A stretch of DNA of 64,000 nucleotides from contig NZ_CP011479.1 of NCBI RefSeq assembly GCF_001011155.1, positions 948,501 through 1,012,500 on the forward strand. Direction: 5' to 3'. Numbering within the stretch: position 1 is the first letter of the stretch; each line of letters opens with the position of its first letter. The notes below the pieces were generated by a model. The model saw only the letters and a program-made list of their open reading frames with translations. It was not told where the DNA came from and ran no database searches. Source of the stretch: Hoeflea sp. IMCC20628. Its GTDB lineage: Bacteria; Pseudomonadota; Alphaproteobacteria; Rhizobiales; Rhizobiaceae. Of the stretch, positions 36,745-45,654 are shown in pieces. The translations under genes and the position numbers were made by a program.

Positions 36745-37851
36745 ATGAGTGTCCGAATCGCCAGCTTCAATGCCGAAAACCTGCTCAGCCGGTTCGATTT
36801 TACCGGCTTCCGCAACGAACTCAGGCAGGACCGGGTGGCGCAGCTTTACGAGTTCAGCTCCGAGGCGCAGTACCGCAATGCCGAGATCGCCCGTGTCATG
36901 TCGCTGACCGATGACACGCGGCAACTGACCGCGCTGGCGATCGCCGAGGCCGACGCCGACATCATCTGCCTGCAGGAGGTGGAAAATCTCGATACGTTGC
37001 ACCGCTTCGAATATGGCTATCTGTTCAAGATGATCGGCGACGGCTACCGCCACAAGGTGCTGATCGACGGCAATGACAGCCGCGGCATCAATCTGGCGCT
37101 GATGGCGCGCGAAGAGACGCTCGACGGCGCCAGGATCGAGATCGAGACGGTGACCAGCCACGCGCACCAGACCTACAAGTCGCTGGGGCTTTACACCGCC
37201 GATCTCGAAGGTCTCGCCCATCCCAATGACAAGGTCTTCAAGCGCGACCTGCTCGAGGTCGATGTCAAGATCGGCTCCAAGCGGCTGACCATCTATGTGG
37301 TGCATTTCAAATCGATGGGTGGCCCGCGTGATGGTATTGACGGCCGCACCCTGACCATGCCGGTGCGGGTGGCCGAGGCGCGGGCAGTCCGGCAGATCAT
37401 CGCCAAGCGGTTCGGGCCTGATGGCGGCGGCAAGCGCTATGTCATTGCCGGTGATTTCAATGATTATGCGGAAAAACTGGTGATCACCGGCGACCGCCGC
37501 AGCGGCTACACTTTCACCCCGGAAGCGGCGGATGACGGCGCGGTCACCGTGCTGACCGCTGGCGGCTTTGCCGAGAACGTGGTGGCGCGGCGGCCGGAGA
37601 TGGATCGCTGGACGCTGTACCACACCCGTGGCCCGCAGGAACGGCACCTGTGCCAGCTCGACTACCTGCTTGGCTCGCCGGCCATGGTCCGCACCAGCCG
37701 CGACCGGTTGCCCGACATCATCCGCTCCGGCCAGCCCTGGCGGACACTGTTTCCCGAAGGCCAGGAAGTCGACCGCTACCCGCGTACCGGCTGGGACCGG
37801 CCCAAGGCGTCGGATCATTGCCCGGTGGCCATGACCTTCGATCTGGTCTGA
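36745..37851 (+). CDS. Endonuclease/exonuclease/phosphatase (EEP) family protein
   Basis: This 368-residue enzyme has the metal-dependent EEP fold. Its motifs are SFNAENLL near the start, Glu in CLQEVENLDTL, the YVIAGDFNDY catalytic Asp-Asn pair, and the terminal SDHCPVAM with the conserved Asp-His. The family covers nucleases and phosphatases, so the substrate is open. No signal peptide is seen, so it is likely cytosolic. The ATG at 36745 is supported by AGCAGGAA upstream. The next gene follows after 3 bases, so they are co-transcribed. Confidence 0.9.
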   Translation: MSVRIASFNAENLLSRFDFTGFRNELRQDRVAQLYEFSSEAQYRNAEIARVMSLTDDTRQLTALAIAEADADIICLQEVENLDTLHRFEYGYLFKMIGDGYRHKVLIDGNDSRGINLALMAREETLDGARIEIETVTSHAHQTYKSLGLYTADLEGLAHPNDKVFKRDLLEVDVKIGSKRLTIYVVHFKSMGGPRDGIDGRTLTMPVRVAEARAVRQIIAKRFGPDGGGKRYVIAGDFNDYAEKLVITGDRRSGYTFTPEAADDGAVTVLTAGGFAENVVARRPEMDRWTLYHTRGPQERHLCQLDYLLGSPAMVRTSRDRLPDIIRSGQPWRTLFPEGQEVDRYPRTGWDRPKASDHCPVAMTFDLV

Positions 37852-37854
37852 GTC

Positions 37855-38607
37855 ATGACGGTCTCGAACATCCCGGAAAATCAGGTGTTCCATCTCGATG
37901 CGATCCGGCTGTCGGTCGATGACGCGGTGCATCCCTGGCATGAGGCTGAGCGCGCTGCCATCGAGGCGCACTGGGCCCGTGAACAGGTGGAACGGCCATG
38001 GCTGTTTAACGGCACGGTGATGCTGCACCGCGGCTTGCTGCTCGAGGACGGGGTGATTTCAGGGATCAGCCACCGGGTGCCCTATGCGGGGCTGCTGCAC
38101 TGGCTCAAACGCCAACCGCAGCCCGATGCCTGGCATCTGTTCGGCTCGGCGGTGATCCTGTCATCCGACGATGCCATGCTGCTGATCCGGATGGCGGCGC
38201 TGACTGCCAATCCCGGCAAGGTCTGTGCGCCGGCGGGATCGCTCGACGAATCCGATATCACCGGCAGCGCCGTGGATGTCGATGGCAGCATCCTGCGCGA
38301 GGCGCGGGAGGAGACCGGGCTCGACTTGTCCAGCGCTGCGGCTGAGGACCGGCTGCTGTGCTGGCGGCGTGGCGGCCTGGTTGCCGTATTCCGCCGGTTC
38401 CGCATGGCCGAGCCGGCGGCGGTACTGGTCGAACGCATGCGCGAGCACATCAGAACCGAGCCCGAGCAGGAGATCGAGGATGTGGTGGTGGTGCGCGCAC
38501 CATCAGGTGCCGGGCCGACCGTGACGCCCTATATGCAGGCGCTGATCGATTTTCATTTTGCAGCGCCCGATTTTGTTACCGGTTGTCAGGCCGGTGGAAT
38601 GCGCTAG
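37855..38607 (+). CDS. Nudix hydrolase-like protein with atypical box
   Basis: This 250-residue protein is likely coupled to the preceding EEP gene. A Nudix helix is visible as LREAREETGLDL near residue 145, preceded by an AGSLDESD loop. The spacing between the loop glycine and the helix is longer than the canonical GX5EX7REUXEEXGU, and the first Glu is not in place. Fold membership is convincing. Catalysis on nucleoside diphosphate-linked compounds is less certain. Confidence 0.78.
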   Translation: MTVSNIPENQVFHLDAIRLSVDDAVHPWHEAERAAIEAHWAREQVERPWLFNGTVMLHRGLLLEDGVISGISHRVPYAGLLHWLKRQPQPDAWHLFGSAVILSSDDAMLLIRMAALTANPGKVCAPAGSLDESDITGSAVDVDGSILREAREETGLDLSSAAAEDRLLCWRRGGLVAVFRRFRMAEPAAVLVERMREHIRTEPEQEIEDVVVVRAPSGAGPTVTPYMQALIDFHFAAPDFVTGCQAGGMR

Positions 38608-38641
38608 GCTGGCCAAACCAACGGCAGGGAGCCCGCCGATC

Positions 38642-39562
38642 ATGACGGACTATGCAATTTATGACGTCTTCACCGACGAGGCGTTGACTGGCAATCCCCT
38701 GGCGGTGGTGTTTGACGCTGATGCCATCGACGATGCGCGGATGCAGGCGATTGCCGGTGAATTCAATCTGTCCGAGACGGTGTTCGTGCTCACACCGGAA
38801 AATCCGGCGCACACGGCGGGCGTGCGGATTTTCACGCCGGGACGCGAGCTGCCATTTGCTGGCCACCCGACGGTCGGTGTCGCCATTGCGCTGGCCCACC
38901 GCCGTCTCGGCGGCGACCTGCCGGCCGCTGGCGTCGACATGGTGACGATGCTCGAGGAGCAGATCGGGCCGGTGCGTTGCGCCGTCCGCATCAGCCCGAA
39001 TGCGCCGGGCTTTGCCGAATTCGACCTGCCGAAACTGTCGCGCCGGCTGGATGTGGAAATCGAACCGGCTGACATCGGTGCGGCGCTCGGCCTCGACCCG
39101 CAGGACATCGGCTTTGAAAACCACCATGTGTCGCTGTGGAGCGCCGGAGTGCCGTTCGTGATGGTTCCGGTGCATGATATGGCGGCGGCTGCCAAGGCCG
39201 CCTGCCTGGCTGCGGAATGGGACCGTGTGGCGCCGATGGGCGACGGCATGCTGGCCGATGCCTATGTCTATTGCCGTGGCGGGGTAAACCACACCGCGTC
39301 CTTCCATACCCGCATGTTCGCGCCGGGTATGGGCATTGGCGAGGACCCGGCCACCGGCTCGGCGGCGGCAGCCTTGTCTGGTGCCATTCACCATTATGAC
39401 GGCATGCTCGATGGCAACCACGCGCTGGTGATCGAGCAGGGCGTTGAAATGGGCCGGCCATCGCTGATTCACATGCATCTCGATTGCGCCGAAGGCTGTG
39501 TGCGTCATGTCCGGATCGGTGGCCAGGCCGTTAAAATCGCTGAGGGGCGATTGCTGGTTTGA
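38642..39562 (+). CDS. PhzF family isomerase/epimerase-like protein
   Basis: This 306-residue protein has the diaminopimelate-epimerase-like fold. PhzF signatures are GNPLAVVFDA near the start, the catalytic Glu in FNLSETVFVL (about residue 45), FAGHPTVGVAIAL, and the late GEDPATGSAAAAL. Non-phenazine PhzF homologues like this are common and their reactions mostly unknown. No phenazine genes are nearby. The ATG at 38642 follows AGGGAG. It ends ~110 bases before tRNA-Lys. Confidence 0.9.
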   Translation: MTDYAIYDVFTDEALTGNPLAVVFDADAIDDARMQAIAGEFNLSETVFVLTPENPAHTAGVRIFTPGRELPFAGHPTVGVAIALAHRRLGGDLPAAGVDMVTMLEEQIGPVRCAVRISPNAPGFAEFDLPKLSRRLDVEIEPADIGAALGLDPQDIGFENHHVSLWSAGVPFVMVPVHDMAAAAKAACLAAEWDRVAPMGDGMLADAYVYCRGGVNHTASFHTRMFAPGMGIGEDPATGSAAAALSGAIHHYDGMLDGNHALVIEQGVEMGRPSLIHMHLDCAEGCVRHVRIGGQAVKIAEGRLLV

Positions 39563-39671
39563 AGCATATCAGGGCAGATGCAGAGCGACTTGCCGGATCT
39601 TGTGAAAAACGGTGTGGACAAGGCCATCCATCCGGTCTATACGCCCCTTCGTCCCGGTAGCGGGACAGGTG

Positions 39672-39747
<76 letters not shown>

Positions 39748-39810
39748 TCTTTTCTCTAAATTACCCAATGAAATCAAGGGTGGTTTGGATTCTCTGGTTT
39801 TGAAGCTGAA

Positions 39811-39868
39811 TGTGACCCTCCAAAAAGGGTCACATTAGGGTCACAACCCCTAAAAGGTGTTGTGACTG
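39811..39868. repeat. Tandem hairpins downstream of tRNA-Lys
   Basis: TGTGACCCT/AGGGTCACA form a 9-bp stem. A second inverted pair, GTCACAAC/GTTGTGAC, follows directly and reuses the AGGGTCACA word. This may be a terminator for the tRNA transcript or part of an integration/recombination site. There is no T run. Confidence 0.5.
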
Positions 39869-39979
39869 AATCAGTCCTCACGCTGCCTATAATACAAACC
39901 TTCACTCCACAATTCACGCTGCAGCACAAACCATGCCGCCAGCCCGATTGAATAAACTGGCGGTGAAGGAGAACCGTTC

Positions 39980-40577
39980 ATGTGCAATTTGTACAACATC
40001 ACCATAGGGCCGAGGGCAATTCGTGAGTTCACGAAAGCAGTGATCGACGAAGTCGAAAACCTTGAACCTGGCAAAATCTATCCCGACTATGGGGCCCAAT
40101 CGTGCGGAGTGGCGGAGACGGAAAGCGTGAGTTGGTCAAAGCGCGTTGGGGAATGCCCACCCCATCTAAATTCTCGGAAGGCAAAAAATCCGACAGCGGC
40201 GTGACCAACATACGAAATGTTTCATCGCCGCACTGGCGTAGATGACTCGGTGTCGAAAACTGTTGTGTCGTGCCAGGGACAGAGTTTCGGAGTATGGCAG
40301 TGTCCGCGCCCCCGCGACAAAGCGTTTGCCATTGCATTGGTTGGCCATGAACGAGGAGAGGCCGTTGTTCGTTTTCGCGGAAATTTGGACGACATGGACG
40401 AGCGTCGGCAAGGTCAAGGAAGGCGAAATCACAGCAGACTTGTTCGGTTTCCTCACAACTGAACCTAACGCTGTGGTGAAACCGATCCACCCGAAGGCGA
40501 TGCCAGTAATTCTGACCACGCCCGACGAAATAGAGACCTGGCTGACAGCGCCATGGGATGAAGCGAAGGCCCTCCAG
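39980..40577 (+). pseudogene. SOS response-associated peptidase (SRAP/YedK) pseudogene
   Basis: The start MCNLYNITIGPRAI keeps the catalytic Cys2 of SRAP proteins, which crosslink to abasic sites. The frame then breaks. After YPDYG the match continues one base off (PIVRSGGDGKRELVKARWGMP), and a TGA replaces a Trp codon in HWRRW. After VVPGTEF a second shift leads to SEYGSVRAPATKRLPLHW and the rest (FAEIWTTWTSVGKV to TAPWDEAKALQ). The C-terminus is replaced by IS21 sequence. Two shifts and a stop make it non-functional. Confidence 0.82.
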
Positions 40578-40733
40578 ACTTCCCGTTAACAACGCCATGT
40601 AATCATCGGCGGATGTTGCCGCGACATGGGCTTTGGGTAAATAGGGATAGACCGTCATATCAAGGCGTGGCGGACGCCGTTCTATCCGGCACAGCACCAA
40701 ATGCTTGACCGCATCAAAGCCGATGGTGCCCCG
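40578..40733 (-). pseudogene. istA: IS21 istA 3'-end remnant
   Basis: Read on the minus strand, these ~52 codons (GFDAVKHLVLCRIERRP, then YPYLPKAHVAATSADDYMALL) match the C-terminus of an IS21 IstA. The intact copy at 57748 reads GFDAVKLIALARIERRP…YPHLPKMDV. It is a different element from that copy. It bridges the SRAP pseudogene and a truncated membrane gene, which marks an old rearrangement point. Confidence 0.8.
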
Positions 40734-40991
40734 CTCCAGGGCATCGAACACGACAAATGCATATTGCGACGGATCCGCCAGCCCAGCAGGTACCGCATAA
40801 ACAACTGTCGTGATTGCGATCAGCCGAGACACTGCGCTCCAAAACAGAACGGGCGCGCGGGCGGTCAGGTCGCGGGTTGCCCAAATCAAGAGCGAGGCCG
40901 CCATTAGGAAGAAACCCGCGATTGCGAACGAAAGTACAAAGTTCGCAGGAATCTGTAGTTTTAATGGCGCGGCCGCAAGCGTATCTGTCAT
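40734..40991 (-). pseudogene. Membrane protein, N-terminal fragment (paralogue of 44589-44969)
   Basis: Eighty-six codons begin MTDTLAAAPLKLQ and contain two or three hydrophobic helices (VLSFAIAGFFLMAASLLIW; WSAVSRLIAITTVVYAV). They track the intact gene at 44589-44969 closely (AGFFMMATSLLVWAARDLAARAP, PSQYAFVVFD) and then stop at the IS21 remnant. The family has no known function to my recognition. Confidence 0.75.
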
Positions 40992-41264
40992 AGCCGCCCT
41001 CGCAGTGATCGATACAAGCGCCGATGGTTATTTACCAACTTTGTAAAAGTGGCGTTAAATAAAACGACATGGGGTATGCCAGTTCGCCGGGAGGCAGCCG
41101 TTGGTTGGTTCCGCAGAGGTGGCGGTTCGCGCTACTCGTTAAAGGTGAAGCGTCATGACAAGATTTGCCGCTATCATCAATTACCGGATTTCTGCTGGAT
41201 TTTCGAATAGAGGCCACGCCACTATTAAAAGAAAGAGGGCGGGGCTTGAATTTGGACGACTAGG
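40992..41264. other. Intergenic, no gene seen
   Basis: About 270 bases between divergent starts. There is no supported ORF. AT-rich patches near the left end could hold a promoter for the truncated membrane gene. Confidence 0.4.
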
Positions 41265-41285
41265 CATACAATATCCATATAATAT
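41265..41285 (+). promoter_or_regulatory. Direct-repeat operator candidate upstream of MocR gene
   Basis: CATACAATAT and CATATAATAT occur head-to-tail with an 11-base period, about 20 bases before the MocR start. The same two words recur at 42728-42761, upstream of the DUF983 gene. MocR-type regulators commonly bind direct repeats, so autoregulation is plausible. Confidence 0.55.
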
Positions 41286-41303
41286 TCAATTCAAGGCGCC
41301 GCA

Positions 41304-42701
41304 ATGAAGCGTGATGAACAAAAGCTGCTCTGGATTCCTGCGATTCGCAAGGCTGACGGGCCGGTCTATCTCGCTATTGCCGATGCCCTGTCTGCCGATA
41401 TTCGCTCCGGAAAGCTCGCTGCCGGTGCTCGCCTTCCTCCGCAACGCGCATTGGCCGACGCCCTCAAGATCGACTTCACGACCGTCAGTCGTGCCTATGC
41501 CGAAGCGAGCAAGCGTGGTCTTGTTGAGGGCAAGGTCGGTCAGGGCACTTACGTCCGGACCAGCCGTCCCAGTTTGATCCGGCCTGTCCCAAGTGGGCTC
41601 GTCGACATGAGCATGAACCTGCCGCCGCGGTTTGACGAACCCGGTCTTATGGCGCGTATGTGGGGCGGAATAAGCGGGTTGCAGTCGACCGGCGGTTTCG
41701 ATTTGCTGATGCGTTATCAGGAAGCCGGTGGCGCAAGGAGGGATCGCGAAGCCGGCGCGCTGTGGCTCTCGTCCCGGCTAGAGGGCCTGCGCCCAGAGCG
41801 CATTCTCGTTTGTCCAGGTGCGCAAGGGGCGCTGGTCGCCGTTGTTGGCGTCCTTGCCGCTCCGGGCGATACAATCTGCGTAGAGTCCCTGACCTATCCG
41901 GGGGTTCGCTCGGTTGCTTCCCATCTCCGGGTTAAGCTTGCCACCGTGTCGATTGACGATGACGGGATCATTCCGGAATCCTTCGAGAAGGTTTGCGTGG
42001 ATTCGAAACCGAAGGCTCTCTATTGCAATCCGACAATCCACAATCCGACGACAGCGACTTTGTCGCTCGCCCGGCGTCACGCGCTTGTGGAAATCGCACG
42101 GCGACACCAGGTTCCGATTATCGAGGACGACGCCTATGGCGCGTTGCCGCTTGATCCGTTGCCGCCACTGGCAGCCATTGCGCCTGAGCTGGTTTATCAT
42201 ATTGCCGGCCTCGCGAAATGTATCGCCCCGGCGCTGCGCATAGCCTATCTGGTCGTTCCCGATGGTCACGCAACTGCAAGGTTGAGTGGCGCAATCCGCG
42301 CAACAGCATCCATGGCCTCGCCCTTGACCGCTGCGATAGCCTCGCGATGGATTGAGGACGGCACCGCAGAGGCAGTTGTTGCGGCAATCCGACAGGAAAC
42401 TGCCGCACGCCAGATCATTGCGGCAGGGATTTTGCCGTCTGAGGCTATCAGCGCTGACCCGGAGGGGTTCCATATCTGGTTGCGCATTGCGTCGCCGTGG
42501 ACCCGGGGGGAGTTTTCATCGCGTCTCCAGTTGCACGGCATAAGCGTGGTTGCCAGCGATGCCTTCGCGCTTTCTTCGCCGCCCGAGGCAGTGCGGCTGG
42601 GTCTCGGTGCGCCAGAGACCCGGGACCAGCTTGCTCAGAGCCTGCGGGTCGTTGCCGATCTTCTCGATCAGTCCCCTTCAGCCTCCACAATGGTAGTCTG
42701 A
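41304..42701 (+). CDS. MocR-type transcriptional regulator (GntR DNA-binding + PLP aminotransferase-like)
   Basis: This 465-residue regulator has an N-terminal GntR winged helix (YLAIADALSADIRSGKLAAGARLPPQRALADAL, residues ~20-85). A fold-type I aminotransferase domain follows, with the PLP-binding Lys at 305 (IAGLAKCIAPALR), CNPTIHNPT and EDDAYG. Such proteins use PLP as effector or sensor and usually regulate an adjacent gene. Direct-repeat sites occur both in front of this gene and in front of the DUF983 gene downstream. Confidence 0.9.
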   Translation: MKRDEQKLLWIPAIRKADGPVYLAIADALSADIRSGKLAAGARLPPQRALADALKIDFTTVSRAYAEASKRGLVEGKVGQGTYVRTSRPSLIRPVPSGLVDMSMNLPPRFDEPGLMARMWGGISGLQSTGGFDLLMRYQEAGGARRDREAGALWLSSRLEGLRPERILVCPGAQGALVAVVGVLAAPGDTICVESLTYPGVRSVASHLRVKLATVSIDDDGIIPESFEKVCVDSKPKALYCNPTIHNPTTATLSLARRHALVEIARRHQVPIIEDDAYGALPLDPLPPLAAIAPELVYHIAGLAKCIAPALRIAYLVVPDGHATARLSGAIRATASMASPLTAAIASRWIEDGTAEAVVAAIRQETAARQIIAAGILPSEAISADPEGFHIWLRIASPWTRGEFSSRLQLHGISVVASDAFALSSPPEAVRLGLGAPETRDQLAQSLRVVADLLDQSPSASTMVV

Positions 42702-42727
42702 CGCGAGAGAAGGTGTCACCCTTCATG

Positions 42728-42761
42728 CATACAATATCTTGACATTCAATCCATATAATAT
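42728..42761 (+). promoter_or_regulatory. Second MocR-site candidate with promoter-like elements
   Basis: CATACAATAT (42728-42737) and CATATAATAT (42752-42761) repeat the words found upstream of the MocR gene, here 24 bases apart. TTGACA at 42739 and the TATAAT inside the second word look promoter-like but are spaced too closely to act together. The DUF983 gene begins ~115 bases downstream. Confidence 0.5.
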
Positions 42762-42876
42762 ACATGCAATTATATATTGATGGTGCTCAACTGTGCGCAA
42801 TCAAAACGCAATGCCCCTCCAGGCGCTCAAGGCTGACATCAACTTGCATTGAGTGCCCTTCGTGAAAGGACGCACC

Positions 42877-43269
42877 ATGTCTGCACAACAAGAATGGCCA
42901 CCACTCCAGCCAATCCACACCGGGCTGCGGGGGCACTGCCCGCGCTGTGGGCAGGGACACTTATTTCAAGGATTTCTTGCGATGCGCAAGGAATGCGAAG
43001 TCTGTGGCCTCGACTATTCCTTTGCTGATCCGGCGGACGGGCCGGCATTCTTCGTCATGATGTTCGCCTGCATTCCGAGCACAATTTTCGCTCTTTGGCT
43101 GCAGATCACTTACGAACCGTCGTGGTGGGTGCACTTGATCACGACGGGCCCGCTTATGTTGGCAACTTGTCTTCCCCCGTTGCGGCTGGTCAAAGGCTGG
43201 CTGATCGCGAGCCAGTATTTTCACAAGGCGCAAGAAGGTTCGATCGATTGGGACTGGGTAGAGAAGTGA
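42877..43269 (+). CDS. DUF983 family membrane protein
   Basis: This 130-residue protein has a zinc-ribbon-like start (GHCPRCGQGHLFQGFL…CEVCGLDY) followed by two hydrophobic helices (FFVMMFACIPSTIFALWL; TTGPLMLATCLPPLRLV). This is the DUF983 layout, a family of inner-membrane proteins of unknown function often near cytochrome oxidase genes in alphaproteobacteria. AAAGGA lies 8 bases before the ATG at 42877. Probable control by the upstream MocR regulator is inferred from shared sites. Confidence 0.85.
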   Translation: MSAQQEWPPLQPIHTGLRGHCPRCGQGHLFQGFLAMRKECEVCGLDYSFADPADGPAFFVMMFACIPSTIFALWLQITYEPSWWVHLITTGPLMLATCLPPLRLVKGWLIASQYFHKAQEGSIDWDWVEK

Positions 43270-43541
43270 CCGTCCAATTATCCCGCTCAGGTGAGAGAAG
43301 GGGCGGCAGTCGTGGTCGGTGATCGGTATAACGTCAATTGCTACCGAGAATAGGCGTGTCACCCGTGAGGTGTTTGAAACCAGGCAGCCGCGTTGACCAA
43401 TGCTCTACAACGGACCAACTGCTTGTAGGTCGGGGCTGATAGTTTTCGTTCCGGATCAAAGCGTCGGGTCACGCGCCGAAAGGCCGCTCTGGGCCGTTTT
43501 ACGCCAACAGCGTTGCGTCTTGGGAGCAGTGAAAAAATATC

Positions 43542-44264
43542 TCACTGAACGGACATCGGGCGCAGCATGTCGTCGGTGTCAAGTTTGATCGCGCTGCGCC
43601 AGAGCGGGGTCTTGAACACATGACATACATGCTTGCCGCCGTCGTCTTTGCGAGTCTCCATCAGCAATCCAGCCCAATCGAGCGGCCGAAGCACGCAAGC
43701 TGAGAACGCGGCCATCTCTCGCCACCCCGCGGTGTGCCAGTCTTGCGTCTCACCGTAAAAGGTTTCGAACAAGGCAGCCTCGGTCGTGCCATGATCGGCT
43801 TCGACGTTAATCACGTTCATCCAGACGTCCCACTTTCCGAAGGGGCGGTTGTCGAAGCGCGCATAAGAAGTGTGATCGAGCTGGAGCACAAAGTATGGGA
43901 TTAACTCGGCAAACAGGTGGCCAGGGGCTTGCGCCAGCTTTGTGCCACGCTTGGTCAAGCGAAACTCACCCTTGATGTGACGTCCCAGGCGCAGGGAAAT
44001 CAGCAGGAAATGAAGAACCTCGACCGGCGGAAACTCATATTCATTGATTACCTTGTTGTAGCGGAACATCTCTTCTGCGCTTTTCCCTGGCCAGTCGAAA
44101 TGATCGACGGCCCAGTGGACGAAGACGCGCTTGAAAGCCTTGGTTTTGGTCAAACCGATCGATCCGTGCATCTGCGCATATTGCAGGGTCAGGAGAGCGG
44201 CTCGAAGCAGCGGAGAATTCGCGAGCTCGGGATGGTCATCGGCGAGAGTGCGGAATTCGATCAT
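43542..44264 (-). CDS. Hypothetical protein, no recognised domain
   Basis: This 240-residue soluble protein (MIEFRTLADDHPELANSPLL…) is rich in aromatic residues and His, with no signal peptide or membrane helix. The C-terminal third (ACVLRPLDWAGLL, HVFKTPLWRSAIKLD) looks like a small winged-helix or alpha/beta end, but no family is recognised. Codon use is slightly less GC-rich than in region 1. The near-complete aromatic core suggests a real gene. It is flanked by intergenic sequence with mobile-element scars, so recent transfer is likely. Confidence 0.6.
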   Translation of the reverse strand: MIEFRTLADDHPELANSPLLRAALLTLQYAQMHGSIGLTKTKAFKRVFVHWAVDHFDWPGKSAEEMFRYNKVINEYEFPPVEVLHFLLISLRLGRHIKGEFRLTKRGTKLAQAPGHLFAELIPYFVLQLDHTSYARFDNRPFGKWDVWMNVINVEADHGTTEAALFETFYGETQDWHTAGWREMAAFSACVLRPLDWAGLLMETRKDDGGKHVCHVFKTPLWRSAIKLDTDDMLRPMSVQ

Positions 44265-44588
44265 GTCAAGATGTTGCCACAGACCGCGCTGCAGTTCTAT
44301 GCTGTCCGCACATTATGACACCAGTACCCCTGAGATTTTGCACCAGTAACGAATGGCCGAATCGAAGGGGCGTGCCGCAGCAGTCGGAATATGGCTGACA
44401 GCCTCCTAATGGTCGATATTACCAAGGAAGATTTGGCAGTTACGGGCGGATAGCAGGCATTAGCTGCATGCGCAGCATCCTCCTTCAAATCGGCGAAAGC
44501 GGTCGTTTAGGGTCGGTTGACGTTGTTGAGGATACTGAGTCTCGGCCAAGGTCAAATCCGCGCTGTAAGCGTGTAAACCTTTTCGGCC
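44265..44588. other. Intergenic with degenerate repeat unit
   Basis: This stretch contains two CACCAGTA words 25 bases apart, and near 44430 a segment reading TTGGCAGTTACGGGCGGA that recurs in degraded form at ~48360 and ~50259. No gene is seen. The sequence resembles eroded mobile DNA. Confidence 0.45.
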
Positions 44589-44969
44589 CTACGCAACGCG
44601 CCACAGCAGGAAATCCAGAACCGACCGGCCTGTGAGGCGGATCGTGCCAAAGATATAAACGACCGCTACAAAGCCGTCGAACACAACAAACGCGTATTGC
44701 GAGGGGCCAGCCAATCCGTTTGGGACCGCATAGAGCACTGACACGATTGCAACTAAACGCGATATAGCGCTCCAGAACACGACCGGGGCCCGTGCAGCCA
44801 AATCGCGGGCTGCCCAAACCAAAAGCGACGTGGCCATCATGAAGAATCCAGCGAGCGTGAACGAAAACACGAAGCTTGCGGGATCATGGGCTTGGACCGC
44901 CTGCGCGATGATCATCGGCGCAAAGAGGAAATTAAATAGCGCGGTTCCGATGATGAATTTTTTGAACAT
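44589..44969 (-). CDS. Small membrane protein of dehalogenase operon
   Basis: This 126-residue protein has three to four hydrophobic helices (FIIGTALFNFLFAPMII; VFSFTLAGFFMMATSLLVW; WSAISRLVAIVSVLYAV; FVAVVYIFGTIRL) and no catalytic motif. A truncated paralogue lies at 40734-40991. Spacing of 11 bases after the upstream gene makes it the last member of a four-gene unit with the haloalkane dehalogenase. Its function is unknown. Confidence 0.75.
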   Translation of the reverse strand: MFKKFIIGTALFNFLFAPMIIAQAVQAHDPASFVFSFTLAGFFMMATSLLVWAARDLAARAPVVFWSAISRLVAIVSVLYAVPNGLAGPSQYAFVVFDGFVAVVYIFGTIRLTGRSVLDFLLWRVA

Positions 44970-44980
44970 GTTTTTTGTCT

Positions 44981-45652
44981 CTATATTTGCTTCAGTTCCG
45001 GGTGAATTTCGCGCATCTGATTTGGCAAATCAGCCGCTATGGCGATGGCTCCGTGACAGGGTAACAACATGTCGGGAGGGTCAGACGAAATGAGCGCCTT
45101 TAGATTGGCGATATATCTCGCGCGATCTTTGATCCCGAAGCTCGGAAAGACCTTGTTGGCGCGGATCTCGTTTCCAACGTTGCCCTCAGCGTTCTTTTGC
45201 GCCCCAAAGGCGTCAACCACATGCCAAAGGCACCGCCCGTTGACATGCGCAATCAACCAGGTCTCGCCATTTTTCAGCCCTGCCGGAGATTCCAAACGCA
45301 TCCCCTCAGGCAATTCATCGCGCAGCGCTTCCAGCCCCTCAAATGTCAGTCCCGTGCGGCCCTGAAGCCGCTCATGCATGACAGGTGACGCGACTATTGC
45401 GGCATCTGGATAGGCCGCTGCGTATTCAACCAAGCCGCCGTTGTGATAGCCGTTCGGCGCAAAAAGGAAGGCAACGTTGCCGATATCGGCAAGGCTGGCG
45501 TTGGCGGCATCGCTCAGCCCCGATACGGGGCTGAACAGGCACAGTTTTCCCGAACGCAGTTCAATCGCCGTGCAACGCAGGTTGTTCTTTGTAGCGGTGA
45601 ACATGCTCGGCATGCCCGTCACCGGCTCAAATGCAGATAGCTGCGCCGCCAT
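44981..45652 (-). CDS. MBL-fold-like (DUF4336-type) protein
   Basis: This 223-residue protein has a beta-lactamase-like layout. It starts with NNLRCTAIELRSGKLCLFSPV and continues with LFAPNGYHNGGLVEYAAAYPDA, where canonical HxHxDH is replaced by a single His. A late PCHGAIA follows. This fits the DUF4336 branch, whose metal binding and activity are uncertain. The ATG at 45652 lies two bases past the previous stop, so it should be translated with the upstream gene in the dehalogenase operon. Confidence 0.7.
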   Translation of the reverse strand: MAAQLSAFEPVTGMPSMFTATKNNLRCTAIELRSGKLCLFSPVSGLSDAANASLADIGNVAFLFAPNGYHNGGLVEYAAAYPDAAIVASPVMHERLQGRTGLTFEGLEALRDELPEGMRLESPAGLKNGETWLIAHVNGRCLWHVVDAFGAQKNAEGNVGNEIRANKVFPSFGIKDRARYIANLKALISSDPPDMLLPCHGAIAIAADLPNQMREIHPELKQI

Positions 45653-45654
45653 GA

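Noticed and set aside
36520-38028. 502-codon minus-strand frame over the DUF922, EEP and Nudix genes
   Set aside because: It covers three supported plus-strand genes and shows no domain.
39748-39979. Integrase or attachment-site core next to tRNA-Lys
   Set aside because: Only hairpins are seen. No integrase gene and no repeat of the tRNA end were found in the window.
40029-40991. One 320-residue membrane protein
   Set aside because: It is a chimera of a membrane N-terminus, an istA tail and antisense SRAP sequence.
43542-44264. Plasmid replication or pRiA4b-type protein
   Set aside because: Sequence pattern does not match the families considered, so it is left as hypothetical.
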